The position numbers and the translations under genes are program-made. DNA of 64,000 bases from Mansonella perstans (taxonomy: Eukaryota; Nematoda; Chromadorea; Rhabditida; Onchocercidae), in NCBI GenBank assembly GCA_037074765.1, contig JBAMDO010000016.1, positions 310,001 to 374,000 of the forward strand, in the 5' to 3' direction. The notes under the pieces are model-generated. The model saw only the letters and a program-made list of their open reading frames with translations. It ran no database searches and was not told the DNA's origin. Below are positions 54,201 to 64,000 of this stretch, one piece after another (position 1 is the stretch's first letter; the number at the start of each line of letters is the position of its first letter).

Positions 54201-57200
54201 ATGATTATTCATATTATTTCAGAATGGATCTGGTCCAAATTCGGATTGGCTTTATGTTGATACACCTCTGGAAGATAAAGATGAAGGACAGGTGGCTGGA
54301 CCGCCACTGTCGCTTAAAGTTCAGCCATTTGTGGATTCAATTCAGCTTTCATGGTTGCCGCCCAGAGACGATAGTGTTATGATCCGTGGTTACTTAGTGA
54401 GTATATACAGTCGTTGATATTTATACGAAACTAAGTTTTATGGTATTATACTTAGTAAGTATAAAAGATCGAAAGGTAGATGTAGTAATAAGTAATGTCT
54501 ACATTTTCAAATATAGTAATAAGTAATATCCACACTCATCATCATGTCTATTAGCATACAATATAAAAGAGACTGCAGCTTGTATAAGATATAATTTGTT
54601 TGGATTTTTTTGTAGCAGGAGCAAAATTCACAAATTTTCCAGATTGGTTGGGGAATCAACATACCGGATGTAGACCAAGTGAAAGTTCCAGCAAATTTAC
54701 GGATTTATACGATTAATGGCTTGAGACCGGGTCGTGATTACGTGATTTCGTTGCGTGCATACAATATGATAGGTAACGGTTTTCCAATATATGAGACTGT
54801 TCGAACTCTTTCTCCGGATTCTAAATCCATCGCAAGTAGACAACAAAACAGTAAGGATTTGGAACGAAGTGAAACACCGATTGGTGTTAGAGCATTTACA
54901 CTTTCGTCATCATCGATCCGAGTAACGTGGAATGATGCTGAAATGGATATACCATATTCAAGACAGTACACTGTACGATATAGTTCGAGGTTTGTGGGTT
55001 TTTCAACAGCGAATTTTTAGAATCATTTTTTAAAGAGGCTTTTTTTCTGGCCTACTTCACTGCATATGCATTCAAAGTATACAGTTTTTATTTTTATTAA
55101 ATGTCCCTTTTTGTATGCTCAACAGATTTCAATAAATTTTGATTTATGCAGTGCTGGGCAATCAGTGCTTGATTAAAAAGTAAGTAGTTAATTAAAGTGC
55201 TTGTAAAGTAAAATTTCTTTCACATTTTACTAGTAAGCTTAATAGTTATTTTTAATTCAGTGTCGACAATGGTGGACAACGACGTTATATCAATACATCT
55301 GAACTGGAAGTTGTTATTGATGGTTTACGTCCCAGTACACAGTACGAATTTGCGGTACGAATCAATGCTGGAAAGTAAGAATTTCACGATATTTCAATCA
55401 GAAAGAATAAAAAATAGATTAAAAATGAGGAAAAAAATAGGTTTAAAAATAGAGAAATAAAAATAAGCTTGATTGTTTTTCCGTAGATTCTTCCTTATTT
55501 TGTCTTTTTGTTATAATTAATTAAGTAATTTTAATTAGTTATCTGATGGAGATACAGTTGTTCTGCTTTTAAATCACTGTTTAATTTAAACGCAGGTTTA
55601 GTCTGATAAATGATTTCCGGAAGTTGCTTTAAAATGCATTTTTAAGACGTTATTAACAGTATATATTCCAATCAATGAAATTGATTGGATTAAAAATGCA
55701 AATAAGTATGTGTTTTGTCGTTAGAATAATTCGATAACTATAATTTTAGCCATTAATAATGAAATTATTAGATATTGCAATTTGTTTGTTAGCCTACTAA
55801 GGCATTCCTTATCGAAGCGGTTAGGTGTGCTTACTCTTAGTTGCTAACATTGTGGCATAAATTGAAATCATCTCCTACATTGATCCATTTTTGATGCAAA
55901 TTCTTTTGGTAGCGTTTTAAAAAAATGAAGCGCTGTTTAGAAAAAGAATGTGAAGAACTGAGCTAGACAATAGAACAGTTTTCTTTTCAAAAAGTATCGT
56001 TAGAAATGCTCTGAAGTGACTGCGTAGGGTGATCAAAAACTATCGGTCAGGAACAGATTCAAATAAAATGCTTATTTTTATCTTAAAATTAGTCCAAAAT
56101 TGCATTGATGAGTTGGTGGAAGAGATGACGCAGCCGGTATCAGTCCTATCTGGCAGTTTTGCACTGTTAGTTCAGTTTAGAGTTCTGCTATCCACTGTGA
56201 TAATGGTCATTAGAGAAGCCAATGATGAATGTGTCATGCTAATCATGAAGGAAATTCGGTTATTTCCATATATGTTGTAAAACAACTTAACTGAGGCTTC
56301 CTATTACGATATAAAATGCAAAATGGGGAAGTTTGGAGTGTCGTAGAGGTTTTGTTAAAACGAGAATTCTTTGAAGGTCTTCATCCATGTGGTCCATGAC
56401 TGCAATAAATTCAACAGCTCCTGCACCACCATCTAGTGCACCACGTGATCTTACCATAATAGAGCCAACTGATGGTGATCCACAAACACTGATACTAAAC
56501 TGGCAACCACCAAAATATGCAAATGGCGATATTGAGGGTATGAATTTGGAAGACTGTTAAAAATATACTTGCTTGACATTACAACTGTAGTATAAATATC
56601 TTATTTGATTTTCAAATTGTCACTTTTTTTTCGGTTTTTACTTGACATTTTTTTACTAACAGATGCTCATTTGTGAAATAATAGAGTTTTTAGCAGTTTA
56701 TTTATTACTTACAGATTTACTTTCAGGCTAAGTGTTGAAATGTTCTCATTAGCGTTGGATTCGTGTAGAAAAAATTTGAAAATTAAACTGTCAGTCAAAA
56801 ATGATCCGTTATGGAAAATCATGATTCAGTCAAAAAATGTTTTATACGTAAAGTTTTAGGGAATTTTGTTTATTTCAGAATACTTAGTGTATTATGCAGA
56901 TCGACCCGACGCACCGGATAAAGACTGGGTTCTAGATAGTGTCAAAGGTGACCATTTATCAATCAAACTAACCAATTTATTGCCGCGACAGACATACTTC
57001 TTCAAAGTTCAAGCGCGTAATATCAGAGGATATGGTCCGTTATCTCCGACATTACAGTTTGTTCCTGGTGCACCACCGCCGCAATTATTCCAAGTTTGTC
57101 CTAAAATCATTTTTTCTAAACCTTTGGATTTATTTACACAAATAATCACTTAAAACTTGTAGTAAATATGAAAATTCTTTACACGTTGGTAATGGATAGA

Positions 57201-60200
57201 TGGTGTTGATACTAAAAGACACTGATTTTACTTCATTTGCCTTTTTCAGGGGTACCTTTGACTGCAGGATTGATTTTTTAATTACAACTGTGTTCCAGCT
57301 AGCTTTTTTTTTTAAAATTTTTGGAAATTCGTATTCTAGAATGTTGGCATCAATTCGGAAACTCCTCATCTGACGATGTTTTCCACGCCAGCTTATCTGG
57401 CGCTCTTTGCGGCAACCATTGTTCTATTAATAATGTTACTGATCACTGTGGTTTGTTATATGAGATCAAGAAACGGTAAGAAATCAAAAGCCTCAGGTTA
57501 TATGCGTGGAAGAAAACAAACGAGAAATGGCAAAGGGCCGCCTGATTTATGGATTAATCATCATAGTGCGGGACATCAAATGCATGAGTCAGGTAATTTT
57601 TACTTTCGAATGGCAAATTGAATCAAATTCTGATTGATTTTGAATGCATCTTTTGTTTTTCAGCTACTCAGCTACCAGTAGTTTAATTTACGTTGCTTGA
57701 TTCGTACTGCTTCTTGCTTGCTTATTTTGTTTGCTTTTCAATCTATAGATAAGTTCGGCCGTTAAATTAGAGACGATGGCATATATAGCTTTATTGTTGG
57801 CATATATTTTGATATTAATGGGAAGAAATTAACTTTGTTTCTTTTTTTATTTTCATTGTAGATTGAGCATTACATTTATGTGGCATTTTTCTCATCTAAA
57901 CCTTGGCTAAAAATCTATTAGTTGCATCTTATTATAAAATGTAGCAGGTAGAATTCCGTAATTGCCATATTGAAACAATGCCGTATGGTAAAATCGCTCA
58001 CAATTTCTTCTATTTTTTGTTCATTTTGATTTAGAACTAATATACTGTAAGTATTTTTTGTGTATAATCTTTCCAATTCCATCAAAATACATGGCAACAT
58101 CTAATGCGCTGTTAAGTTATTTTATTTTCAAGTTATGTCAATTTTTAAGTTTACAACTATATAATTACTAATTGGTTAGCTACCATCAATAGATCGTCCA
58201 TTTTGAATTTTTCAAAATCCGCAAGTTTGTAATTGGGAACCGGAATATACATCATTATAGAGAATCTGAATGAAGAAGTTGTTGCAACATCGTCAAACGA
58301 TTTAAATCATTGTGGTGATGTAATTGAAATGGTCGGTACGCCGCAATCTCAATATATTAGTGTCCAAGGTGCTACTTCGCTTTTATTTTGCACGATTCAA
58401 TATTTTTCTCCATATTTTTCGTTTTATTTTGCTTTCAATTTTTACATTGTTATCTTTTGTCATTGGAAATTTAAAAGGGAAAAAAGAATTGCATATTAAT
58501 GGTACACATTTTGATTTTGTTCTGCTTCACACATGTTTGTAAAATACAGAGATGCATGCATTGCAATACAATTCCTAAAAGTTTATTCCTATGAAACTTT
58601 TTTGGTCCTTCAGTAATGTGATCAAATAGTATTGTTTTCTTTTTTGTGGAGTAGTGTGTAATAAGCAATATTTTAACTAATTTTAGTTTTACTTGAAGCA
58701 AACATTTCAATTTAGTTTTCCTATCCTTCATAGTTTATATGTACTTTGTATTTGTGCACAGAGAGATGTTAAGCACTTGCAGCATGCTGAAATTTCACTA
58801 CAAATTAAGAGAGTTAATGCTGTTTTAGCGTTGTGATTTAACTGTGAGGCAAAAATGCATTTAGTCAAAACAGTATAGCAATGTGATATGAAGGCGATGT
58901 GATGTTATTCAATTTAGTTGCATGCAAATCACATAATTTTGCAAAACTCTATAATATAAGTTATACAAAACAGGTAACTTGTATATCTTCGTATAGTATG
59001 CACTTTTCAATGATGAACTATCCGATGGAAGGTCACCAAATTTCAGCTCACTTCACCGAACCTGAGTATATTGAACCGAGGATGATTCAGTCAGCTCATG
59101 ATGGCGTTATTCAGCGACAGCATCCTTTGGGCAGAGCAGAACTAATCTCCACTCATGCCTTTGTGTCTCAAAATCCACTGCCGGGTATTGTGACTAGTGA
59201 TTGTAAGTGTGATCGTATTGGTAATAGTGTTACTGTAAATTTGTCAAAACTTATAGTATTCATCCTTTTCGTTGCCTTATGAGGGAAGTTTGCTATTGAT
59301 TTTATCGTCTGTGCTTAGTTTGTTTTGTAACTCTTTAAAGATGGCTGATTTCCCTCTTATATTTGTCTCCACTGAATTCTTTCAGCCAAATGTTTTTAAA
59401 AATATATACTATGATACGTAGCATGCAAATTTTCTTTAGGTTTGCTGTATTCTTTGCCTATTTTTAAAGCCTAAGATAGTCGTGATGGCATTTTATAGAA
59501 TGAAATCAAAATGCAAGTAAACAAGATTGAAATTTAGATGTTTAATACAATTTGTGTTCAATCTCTTTCTATGTAGGTAATGTGTTAGGTCTCAAATCAT
59601 GTTCAGTCATGTTAGGTCTCAAATCATGTTCAATCTCTATATAGGTAATGTGTTAGGTCTCAAATCACCCTCTTGTATTGCTTAAAGACTTTTTAAAGAG
59701 GGAATTTTGCATTCGCATGGTACTTGCTCGTTTAGTATTTTTTTAAATAGTTAACCAGAATCTCTGAATTGTGTCAGTAACTCTCTGTTCAATTTTATTT
59801 CTTTTCAGAAAAGCACATTGCACTTTTTGAGGAGCACGATAAATTTTGTTAGTTTATTGCTCTTTCTTAACTTTTTCACATTTCTTCCAAGTACTTCAAT
59901 AAGCGCTGGATTCAGGTAATGGTACTTTATCACGAAGTTATCATCAATCATCGGCCAGTCTTGAAGGACGGCAAAGAACTCCTCAAATTGTTTACACAAA
60001 TGCAGGCCGACATCAGGTGTTTTTTGTATTCAAGTTTAGAAAGGATTTAAGTAATTCTGGATGTACTTCCCTTTTGGCTTTCGTTATTTCATAAAGAAAA
60101 AATTATTCTTAAGAAAAGAAGTAAGCAGTAGCAGTTAATGTCGAAAAACTGGATATTCCATGAGGTTTTTAGAAATTACGGTGAATTTAAATTAAGTTGA

Positions 60201-61398
60201 CATCAATCAATGTAAATCGTGATGAAATGAATTAGATCTTACTATCTTTTCTACAGGCATTTTTGTGATTAGCTAAATCAGATGCATGATGGCATCATTC
60301 AGTATGAATTCAATTAAAGAGCACATATTAATTTAAACTTAAAAGGTAAAAATTGTTGGAAGTTTATTTTCTTCAGGTTGCTAAAATCGATTTTCCTGAC
60401 TCGACGTACAGTTCATCTCAGGCACTTCACATTTCGAGTCCACCACCACCTCAATTACCTAATCAAGGACCACCCGTTGCTCCACCTTCTCAATTGCTGA
60501 ACGGCGATGGTTATCGGACCTTACGCAGAAATTCCGTCAATTCAAATCCATTGAAATCATTTACACAGCTTGCTGGAGCACCTCCACCAATCACTCCTCC
60601 ATCAGGTATATTAACGTTTATTTGAGGAAAAGACTAAATTGATTTGTATATGTATATGTTGTATATGTTGCGAGCACACATTTTTTTTTTTAGATCTTAA
60701 CTAATTACTACTTAATACCTGTTCCTTACCTAATTTTTTGGCATAAACTTGAGTATAATTGAACATCAGAAATATCATCTATAGATGAACATTCAGGTGA
60801 ACGATTGGCACATGTTGTCAGACCTTTAGTTGTTACATCACCGAATACTAGAAACGGAAAGCCTGCTGGTGTTGTTATTGGTCAGAAATCGTCTCATGTT
60901 CCCGTGGGACGTGCAACTGCACAACCACGTGTTAACGTTAATAATATTTATGCACCATATGCATCTTGTGCAGTACCTGAGAAAGTTACATTGCAACGTG
61001 AAGCACAACCATTGCAGGTTCTTTTTTCGCCAAACAATAAAACTTTGACTTAATGGCCTCATGTGCTTGTAGTCGAAAATTCATTTGATTCTTAGTCTTG
61101 CATCCAGAAGCAGCGCTTTCTTCATTACAGATAAATTTTTACTTTTGTAATTATTTGAAAAGTAGTGGAATTCTTGTCTCGTTGATACTTATCGATGCTG
61201 TATTCAAACGAAAGTGTTAAATTTCGTTGATTAGTAAAATACTAGGATGCTGAATTAGAATCGTTACATTTGCCTTAAAGCGTTCCCAAATTTCAGGCTT
61301 CTGCTTCTACAGAAGAACTTAATGCCCAGATGGAAAATCTAGATACAATGATAGATGATCTACAAGCGCTTCAGCATGAATTCAGTGCTGCTACATAA
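39218..61398 (+). CDS. unc-40: UNC-40/DCC/neogenin netrin receptor
   Basis: Twenty-nine exons: 39218-39233, 39573-39719, 44500-44671, 48551-48712, 48885-48951, 49123-49180, 49574-49729, 49944-50104, 50220-50343, 50781-50842, 50966-51052, 51351-51474, 52481-52655, 52851-52998, 53175-53339, 53461-53618, 53758-53977, 54223-54396, 54643-54989, 55261-55374, 56377-56537, 56879-57093, 57340-57592, 58261-58368, 59032-59202, 59916-60016, 60377-60605, 60797-61017, 61297-61398. Total 4398 nt, 1465 residues; DCC is about 1447. Layout: signal peptide 1-24, four Ig domains (about 60-445, Cys pairs with DEGLYQC, HEGIYHC, DAGIYTC, DQGVYQC), six FN3 domains (about 455-1065), TM near 1090-1112, P1 motif [10 protein letters not shown], a proline-rich P2-like stretch, and C-terminal P3-like [15 protein letters not shown]. 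Known role: netrin/UNC-6 attraction in axon and cell migration. Start exon 1 and the acceptor at 59032 are the weakest calls. Confidence 0.92.
39720..44499. other. unc-40 intron 2 (4.8 kb)
   Basis: Large intron between the signal-peptide exon and the first Ig exon. It holds a perfect 45-nt palindrome at 42894-42938, T and A homopolymer runs, and an antisense signal-peptide-like small frame at 41155-41316. No exon of the sense gene is visible. Confidence 0.7.
42894..42938. repeat. Perfect 22+1+22 palindrome
   Basis: The left arm (42894-42915, beginning ACGATTTATG and ending TCCAGCAG) is the exact reverse complement of the right arm (42917-42938), with a single A between. A T-run follows from 42941. 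A partial copy of the right arm, ATAAACATAAATG, occurs at about 42851-42863. Confidence 0.95.
44672..48550. other. unc-40 intron 3 (3.9 kb), inside the first Ig domain
   Basis: The flanking exons join in phase inside Ig1. The intron contains an exon-like open island at 45685-45879 and a longer open frame at 47623-47979 without recognisable domains. Confidence 0.65.
51990..52040. repeat. Poly(A)-rich tract in unc-40 intron
   Basis: Two adjacent A runs interrupted by G (about 52006-52034) in the intron preceding the first FN3 exon. Confidence 0.8.
55375..56376. other. unc-40 intron within the FN3-5/FN3-6 junction
   Basis: This 1-kb intron contains an 83-codon open frame (56029-56280) of unremarkable sequence. 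Adding it is not needed to keep phase between exons 55261-55374 and 56377-56537. Confidence 0.6.
59554..59669. repeat. GTTAGGTCTCAAATCA repeat cluster
   Basis: The 16-bp core GTTAGGTCTCAAATCA occurs three times (about 59583, 59610 and 59651). The outer copies share the longer context TCAATCTCT..TAGGTAATGT. It lies in an unc-40 intron. Confidence 0.85.
61119..61225. repeat. About 105-bp dispersed direct repeat, copy 1
   Basis: From CTTCATTACAGATAAATTTT through GTTAAATT, matching 61747-61852 with roughly a dozen differences. This copy lies in the last unc-40 intron. Confidence 0.85.
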
Positions 61399-61746
61399 TT
61401 GATAGTATTGTCAAATTGGTTGTGACTTGCTATTCTCAATAATTTCGTAGCAAGCTGGTTGATGACGATCTCAGTTCTCGCTTTGTTTTATTCAGTGGAT
61501 ATATGTTATAATCCTGATGTATAGCAGCACTCGATGCAACGGTACACTTAATTAGTTTTTGTCTTGATCATGGTTCATTTTATTATGTGCCTGGTGCTGA
61601 ATTACTGAAATAATTTTGAGCGTCGACAAGTTATTTAGTGTAATTAGATAACGGATCATAGGATGATTTTCAGAACAATAATTGAATCAGTTTTTATTTA
61701 TATAATTTTGTGTCTTTCTTATAATAGTCTTATCATCATTATCTTT

Positions 61747-61852
61747 CTTCATTACAGATAAATTTTTGTTTTTGTGATTATTTGAAAAGTAGTGGAATTC
61801 TTGTCTCGTTGATACTTGTCGATGCTAAATTTAAACGAAGCGTTAAATTGCG
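61747..61852. repeat. About 105-bp dispersed direct repeat, copy 2
   Basis: Counterpart of 61119-61225, placed about 350 bp after the unc-40 stop, so the two copies bracket the terminal exon. The longest shared block is around GAAAAGTAGTGGAATTCTTG. Confidence 0.85.
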
Positions 61853-63251
61853 CCTTTTTGTTTTGTTTTGTTTTTGGAATTTCCAGTTAGGACTCATTAA
61901 AAGATGAATAATCGCTTTTTCTGGGAACATAAATAATCTTGTTATTGAGATGTTATTATTATCTTGAATTGTTCTGAAATATCATCAGGATATTTAACTA
62001 AACTAGCCTCATTACGCTTCTGGACTTTGGATTAATTAAAAACAATTACGGCTCTGTTAATTTATAAATTCGAAGTCTTTAACAAATCTCTATGTAAATT
62101 CAAATCTTAAATGGATAGAATAATACACAGCGATGTACATTGGTTTCTTATTCTGTTCTTTTTGCATTTAGCAAATAATGCTTATGAAATTTTATTATTT
62201 GGCTTGCATTAAAATCACTAATATTAAGTAGTAAAAGAGATTTATTCGGCACTATATTTCCCAGTGTTTAAAAACTGAGGAGATAAAGAAAAGGAAATTG
62301 AATTTTTCCTATTTTTCACCTAACTCGAGCACATTTGAATCGTTTGCATTTCATGTCATTCTGTTATTTTAACTACACTTTGTACTAATGTCTTACCATA
62401 TTCTCGCTACTTCTAAGTGGCTGGTTTTGGCTAGATCTCGTTGAAATTTATTAACTGGCCAGCAAATTTAATTTCATTGCCTTATTTGATCATATGCTTT
62501 CATCTTTTTTGCATTTCGATTTCCAAATTATTTTTTCTTTTTATCTGAAATATCAAGAAATTTCGATGTATAAATTGACATTCAAAGCCCACCTGTTCCA
62601 AACTGTTACATAGCATTTGCCACATCCGTTCCTAATTTGCTTCACCCATATAGGATCAATAAACTGTAGTTGGTAAGTTTATGATCTGTATAATTGAGGT
62701 CATAAAATATTACTCGGAGGGATCACTCATTCGTTACAATTGACATTAAAAAGCATGCATCTAGAAAGCGTAATAAATTATTTGAATTTTGAAATGTTGA
62801 GCTATTAATTTGATGTTTGTCAATATAATATTGAAGTTTCAAACATGTAGTTTATATGTAAGAAGTTAGTTCTGTGAGTTTTTTGACATTAGTTTACTTT
62901 TCTTCTGCTGGATGTTAAATTTAATAGATGTGAATAAATTTCTAAACTATTGGATTATTTTTAAAGAAAAGTAAACTGTAGTGGTTTCACAGATTGGGAA
63001 TGTTTTATGAAAAAAAAGAACTCATCCTAACTAGCCTGAATTATAACTATCCTACAATTTATGCTTTATTTTCATCTTGTTTTTTTTTCCTTCTTTTACT
63101 GGTGCAAATAATTGAACATTTCTCTTTCACATTGTTGATCACCTTGCGTTACCTGTGCATTAGAAGTTTGTATGTATCGATCGCTTCGATTTCCTTCATC
63201 AGAATTAAATGGGTTCTTTCCAGTTTTATTAATAATTTCTTTTTGTATTTT

Positions 63252-63317
63252 CATTGAAAAAAGCGGAAAATAAAGATTTGATTACATTGAAAAAAGCAGA
63301 AAATAAAGACTTAATTA
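63252..63317. repeat. 33-bp tandem duplication
   Basis: Two consecutive 33-bp units beginning CATTGAAAAAAGC and ending ATTA, with three differences, lie about 95 bp upstream of the start codon of the last gene. Confidence 0.9.
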
Positions 63318-63353
63318 CTTAGTTACAAAGTATAAATTTTAATTAGAAGAATG

Positions 63354-63361
63354 TATAAAAG
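63354..63361 (+). promoter_or_regulatory. TATA box of the right-edge secreted protein gene
   Basis: TATAAAAG lies 50 bases upstream of the ATG at 63411, a spacing that would give a short 5' UTR. It is the best placed TATA box relative to any start codon in the window. Confidence 0.5.
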
Positions 63362-63410
63362 CGGTTGGTTCATTTCGAATTATTCATTTCTTATACTTTA
63401 ATTATTTGCT

Positions 63411-64000
63411 ATGCTGCTTTATCGTTTAACACTATTACTTGTTGTTTTATTTATTGGTAATATTCATACTCAGTCGTGGCACTGTTACGATTTGCTAAAG
63501 CAATGCACTAATGATGATAATTTTTTGGATATCAGTAAGATTAACTCTAGTAATATCTATTACTTCTGTGAAAACTATACACAGTCAATTATACCATGTT
63601 TAGCAAATGTAGTAAGTTATAAAGATTTTTTTATTTTAGGTTTTTATTCTATATTTTATACTGTCCTTAATAGGATAATTTTGAAATGTTCATGAAATTT
63701 TACTAATACTGATTTAAGCATTAATTATACGTCTACTTTTTTGTTTGAAATTCCTTATCGATTCCTAAGTAAAACTAAGAACTATTTACACTGCTTAAAG
63801 AAACGGGACTTTTTATCCCTTTGTTTTTTGTTTATTTTTATTTATTTACTAACTGAAAATAACATTAAAAAAACAAAATCGCGGTATGAAACATGTATAG
63901 CTAAGTTTCGATATTATTATTTTATTCAGTTTTCCAGATGAAAGAGAATCCAGGTGTTACCTATAATGAAAGATTCATAATTCTTCGTAAATGCATCGAT
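63411..64000 (+). CDS. Small secreted Cys-containing protein, 3' partial
   Basis: Exon 1 (63411-63611, 67 codons) starts MLLYRLTLLLVVLFIG with a clear signal peptide, cleaved near IHTQ/SWHC. A cysteine-spaced segment follows (HCYDLLKQC, FCENY, PCLANV). It ends at GTA followed by a GTAAGT donor. A phase-0 continuation begins after TTTTCCAG at 63938 (MKENPGVTYNERF.. ..RKCID) and runs off the window. Spacing and length resemble nematode secreted domains such as DUF19/T20D4.11-like, but I cannot confirm the family. The second exon is less certain than the first. Confidence 0.6.

Larger units (their letters stand above)
61399..63410. other. unc-40 3' region and intergenic DNA
   Basis: This includes the probable unc-40 3' UTR, with a candidate AATAAA at about 62659-62664. 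It then holds AT-rich DNA with a 33-bp tandem duplication at 63252-63317. The open frame at 62994-63257 is low complexity and ends inside the duplication, so I do not call it. Confidence 0.55.

Noticed and set aside
56029..56280. 83-codon open frame inside an unc-40 intron
   Set aside because: No domain, no acceptor or donor in a useful phase, and the flanking FN3 exons join without it.
62994..63257. 87-codon hydrophobic open frame before the right-edge gene
   Set aside because: Low-complexity Phe/Leu/Ser frame that runs into a tandem duplication; no signal of a real exon.

Overview
The window is AT-rich eukaryotic DNA from a nematode, most likely a clade III/filarial-type species. The evidence is intron-dense genes with short exons, acceptors of the TTTTCAG/TTTNAG type, candidate spliced-leader acceptors just before start codons, and best recalled resemblance to C. 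elegans families (src-2, npp-7, unc-40, cep-290). The species is an inference. All gene models were assembled by eye, by following splice phase from exon to exon; no database was searched.

Layout from left to right. 1-1993: noncoding, with a CATA/CCGTGCC minisatellite. 1994-5379 (+): the SH2 and kinase part of a Src-family tyrosine kinase (src-2 type), whose 5' exons lie outside the window. 6461-7439 (-): SRP19. 8039-13758 (+): a DDX54/Dbp10 DEAD-box helicase, divergent from SRP19. 14704-26575 (+): a 26-exon coiled-coil protein that fits CEP290. 26939-27313 (-): single-exon TRMT112, convergent with cep290 and probably sharing a bidirectional poly(A) element. 27314-29924: mostly empty, with one decayed exon-like fragment. 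29925-36298 (-): a Nup153/NPP-7 nuclear-basket nucleoporin with two RanBP2 zinc fingers and FG repeats. 36299-39217: divergent intergenic region with a CG-rich block, a 30/60-bp minisatellite and a 95-bp tandem duplication. 39218-61398 (+): a 29-exon UNC-40/DCC/neogenin netrin receptor (4 Ig, 6 FN3, TM, P1 and P3 motifs). 63411-right edge (+): the start of a small secreted Cys-rich protein preceded by a TATA box.

The genes do not form one pathway. SRP19, DDX54 and TRMT112 belong to RNP and ribosome biogenesis or RNA modification. CEP290 is a ciliary transition-zone protein that nematodes need in sensory neurons, UNC-40 is an axon-guidance receptor, SRC-2 is a signalling kinase, and NPP-7 is a pore component. 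The window looks like ordinary conserved nematode chromosome. The unusual material is in noncoding DNA: a perfect 45-nt palindrome, a minisatellite open on both strands, a duplicated splice acceptor in cep290, repeats flanking terminal exons, and two exon-like islands no gene model uses. I found no convincing new multi-gene system.
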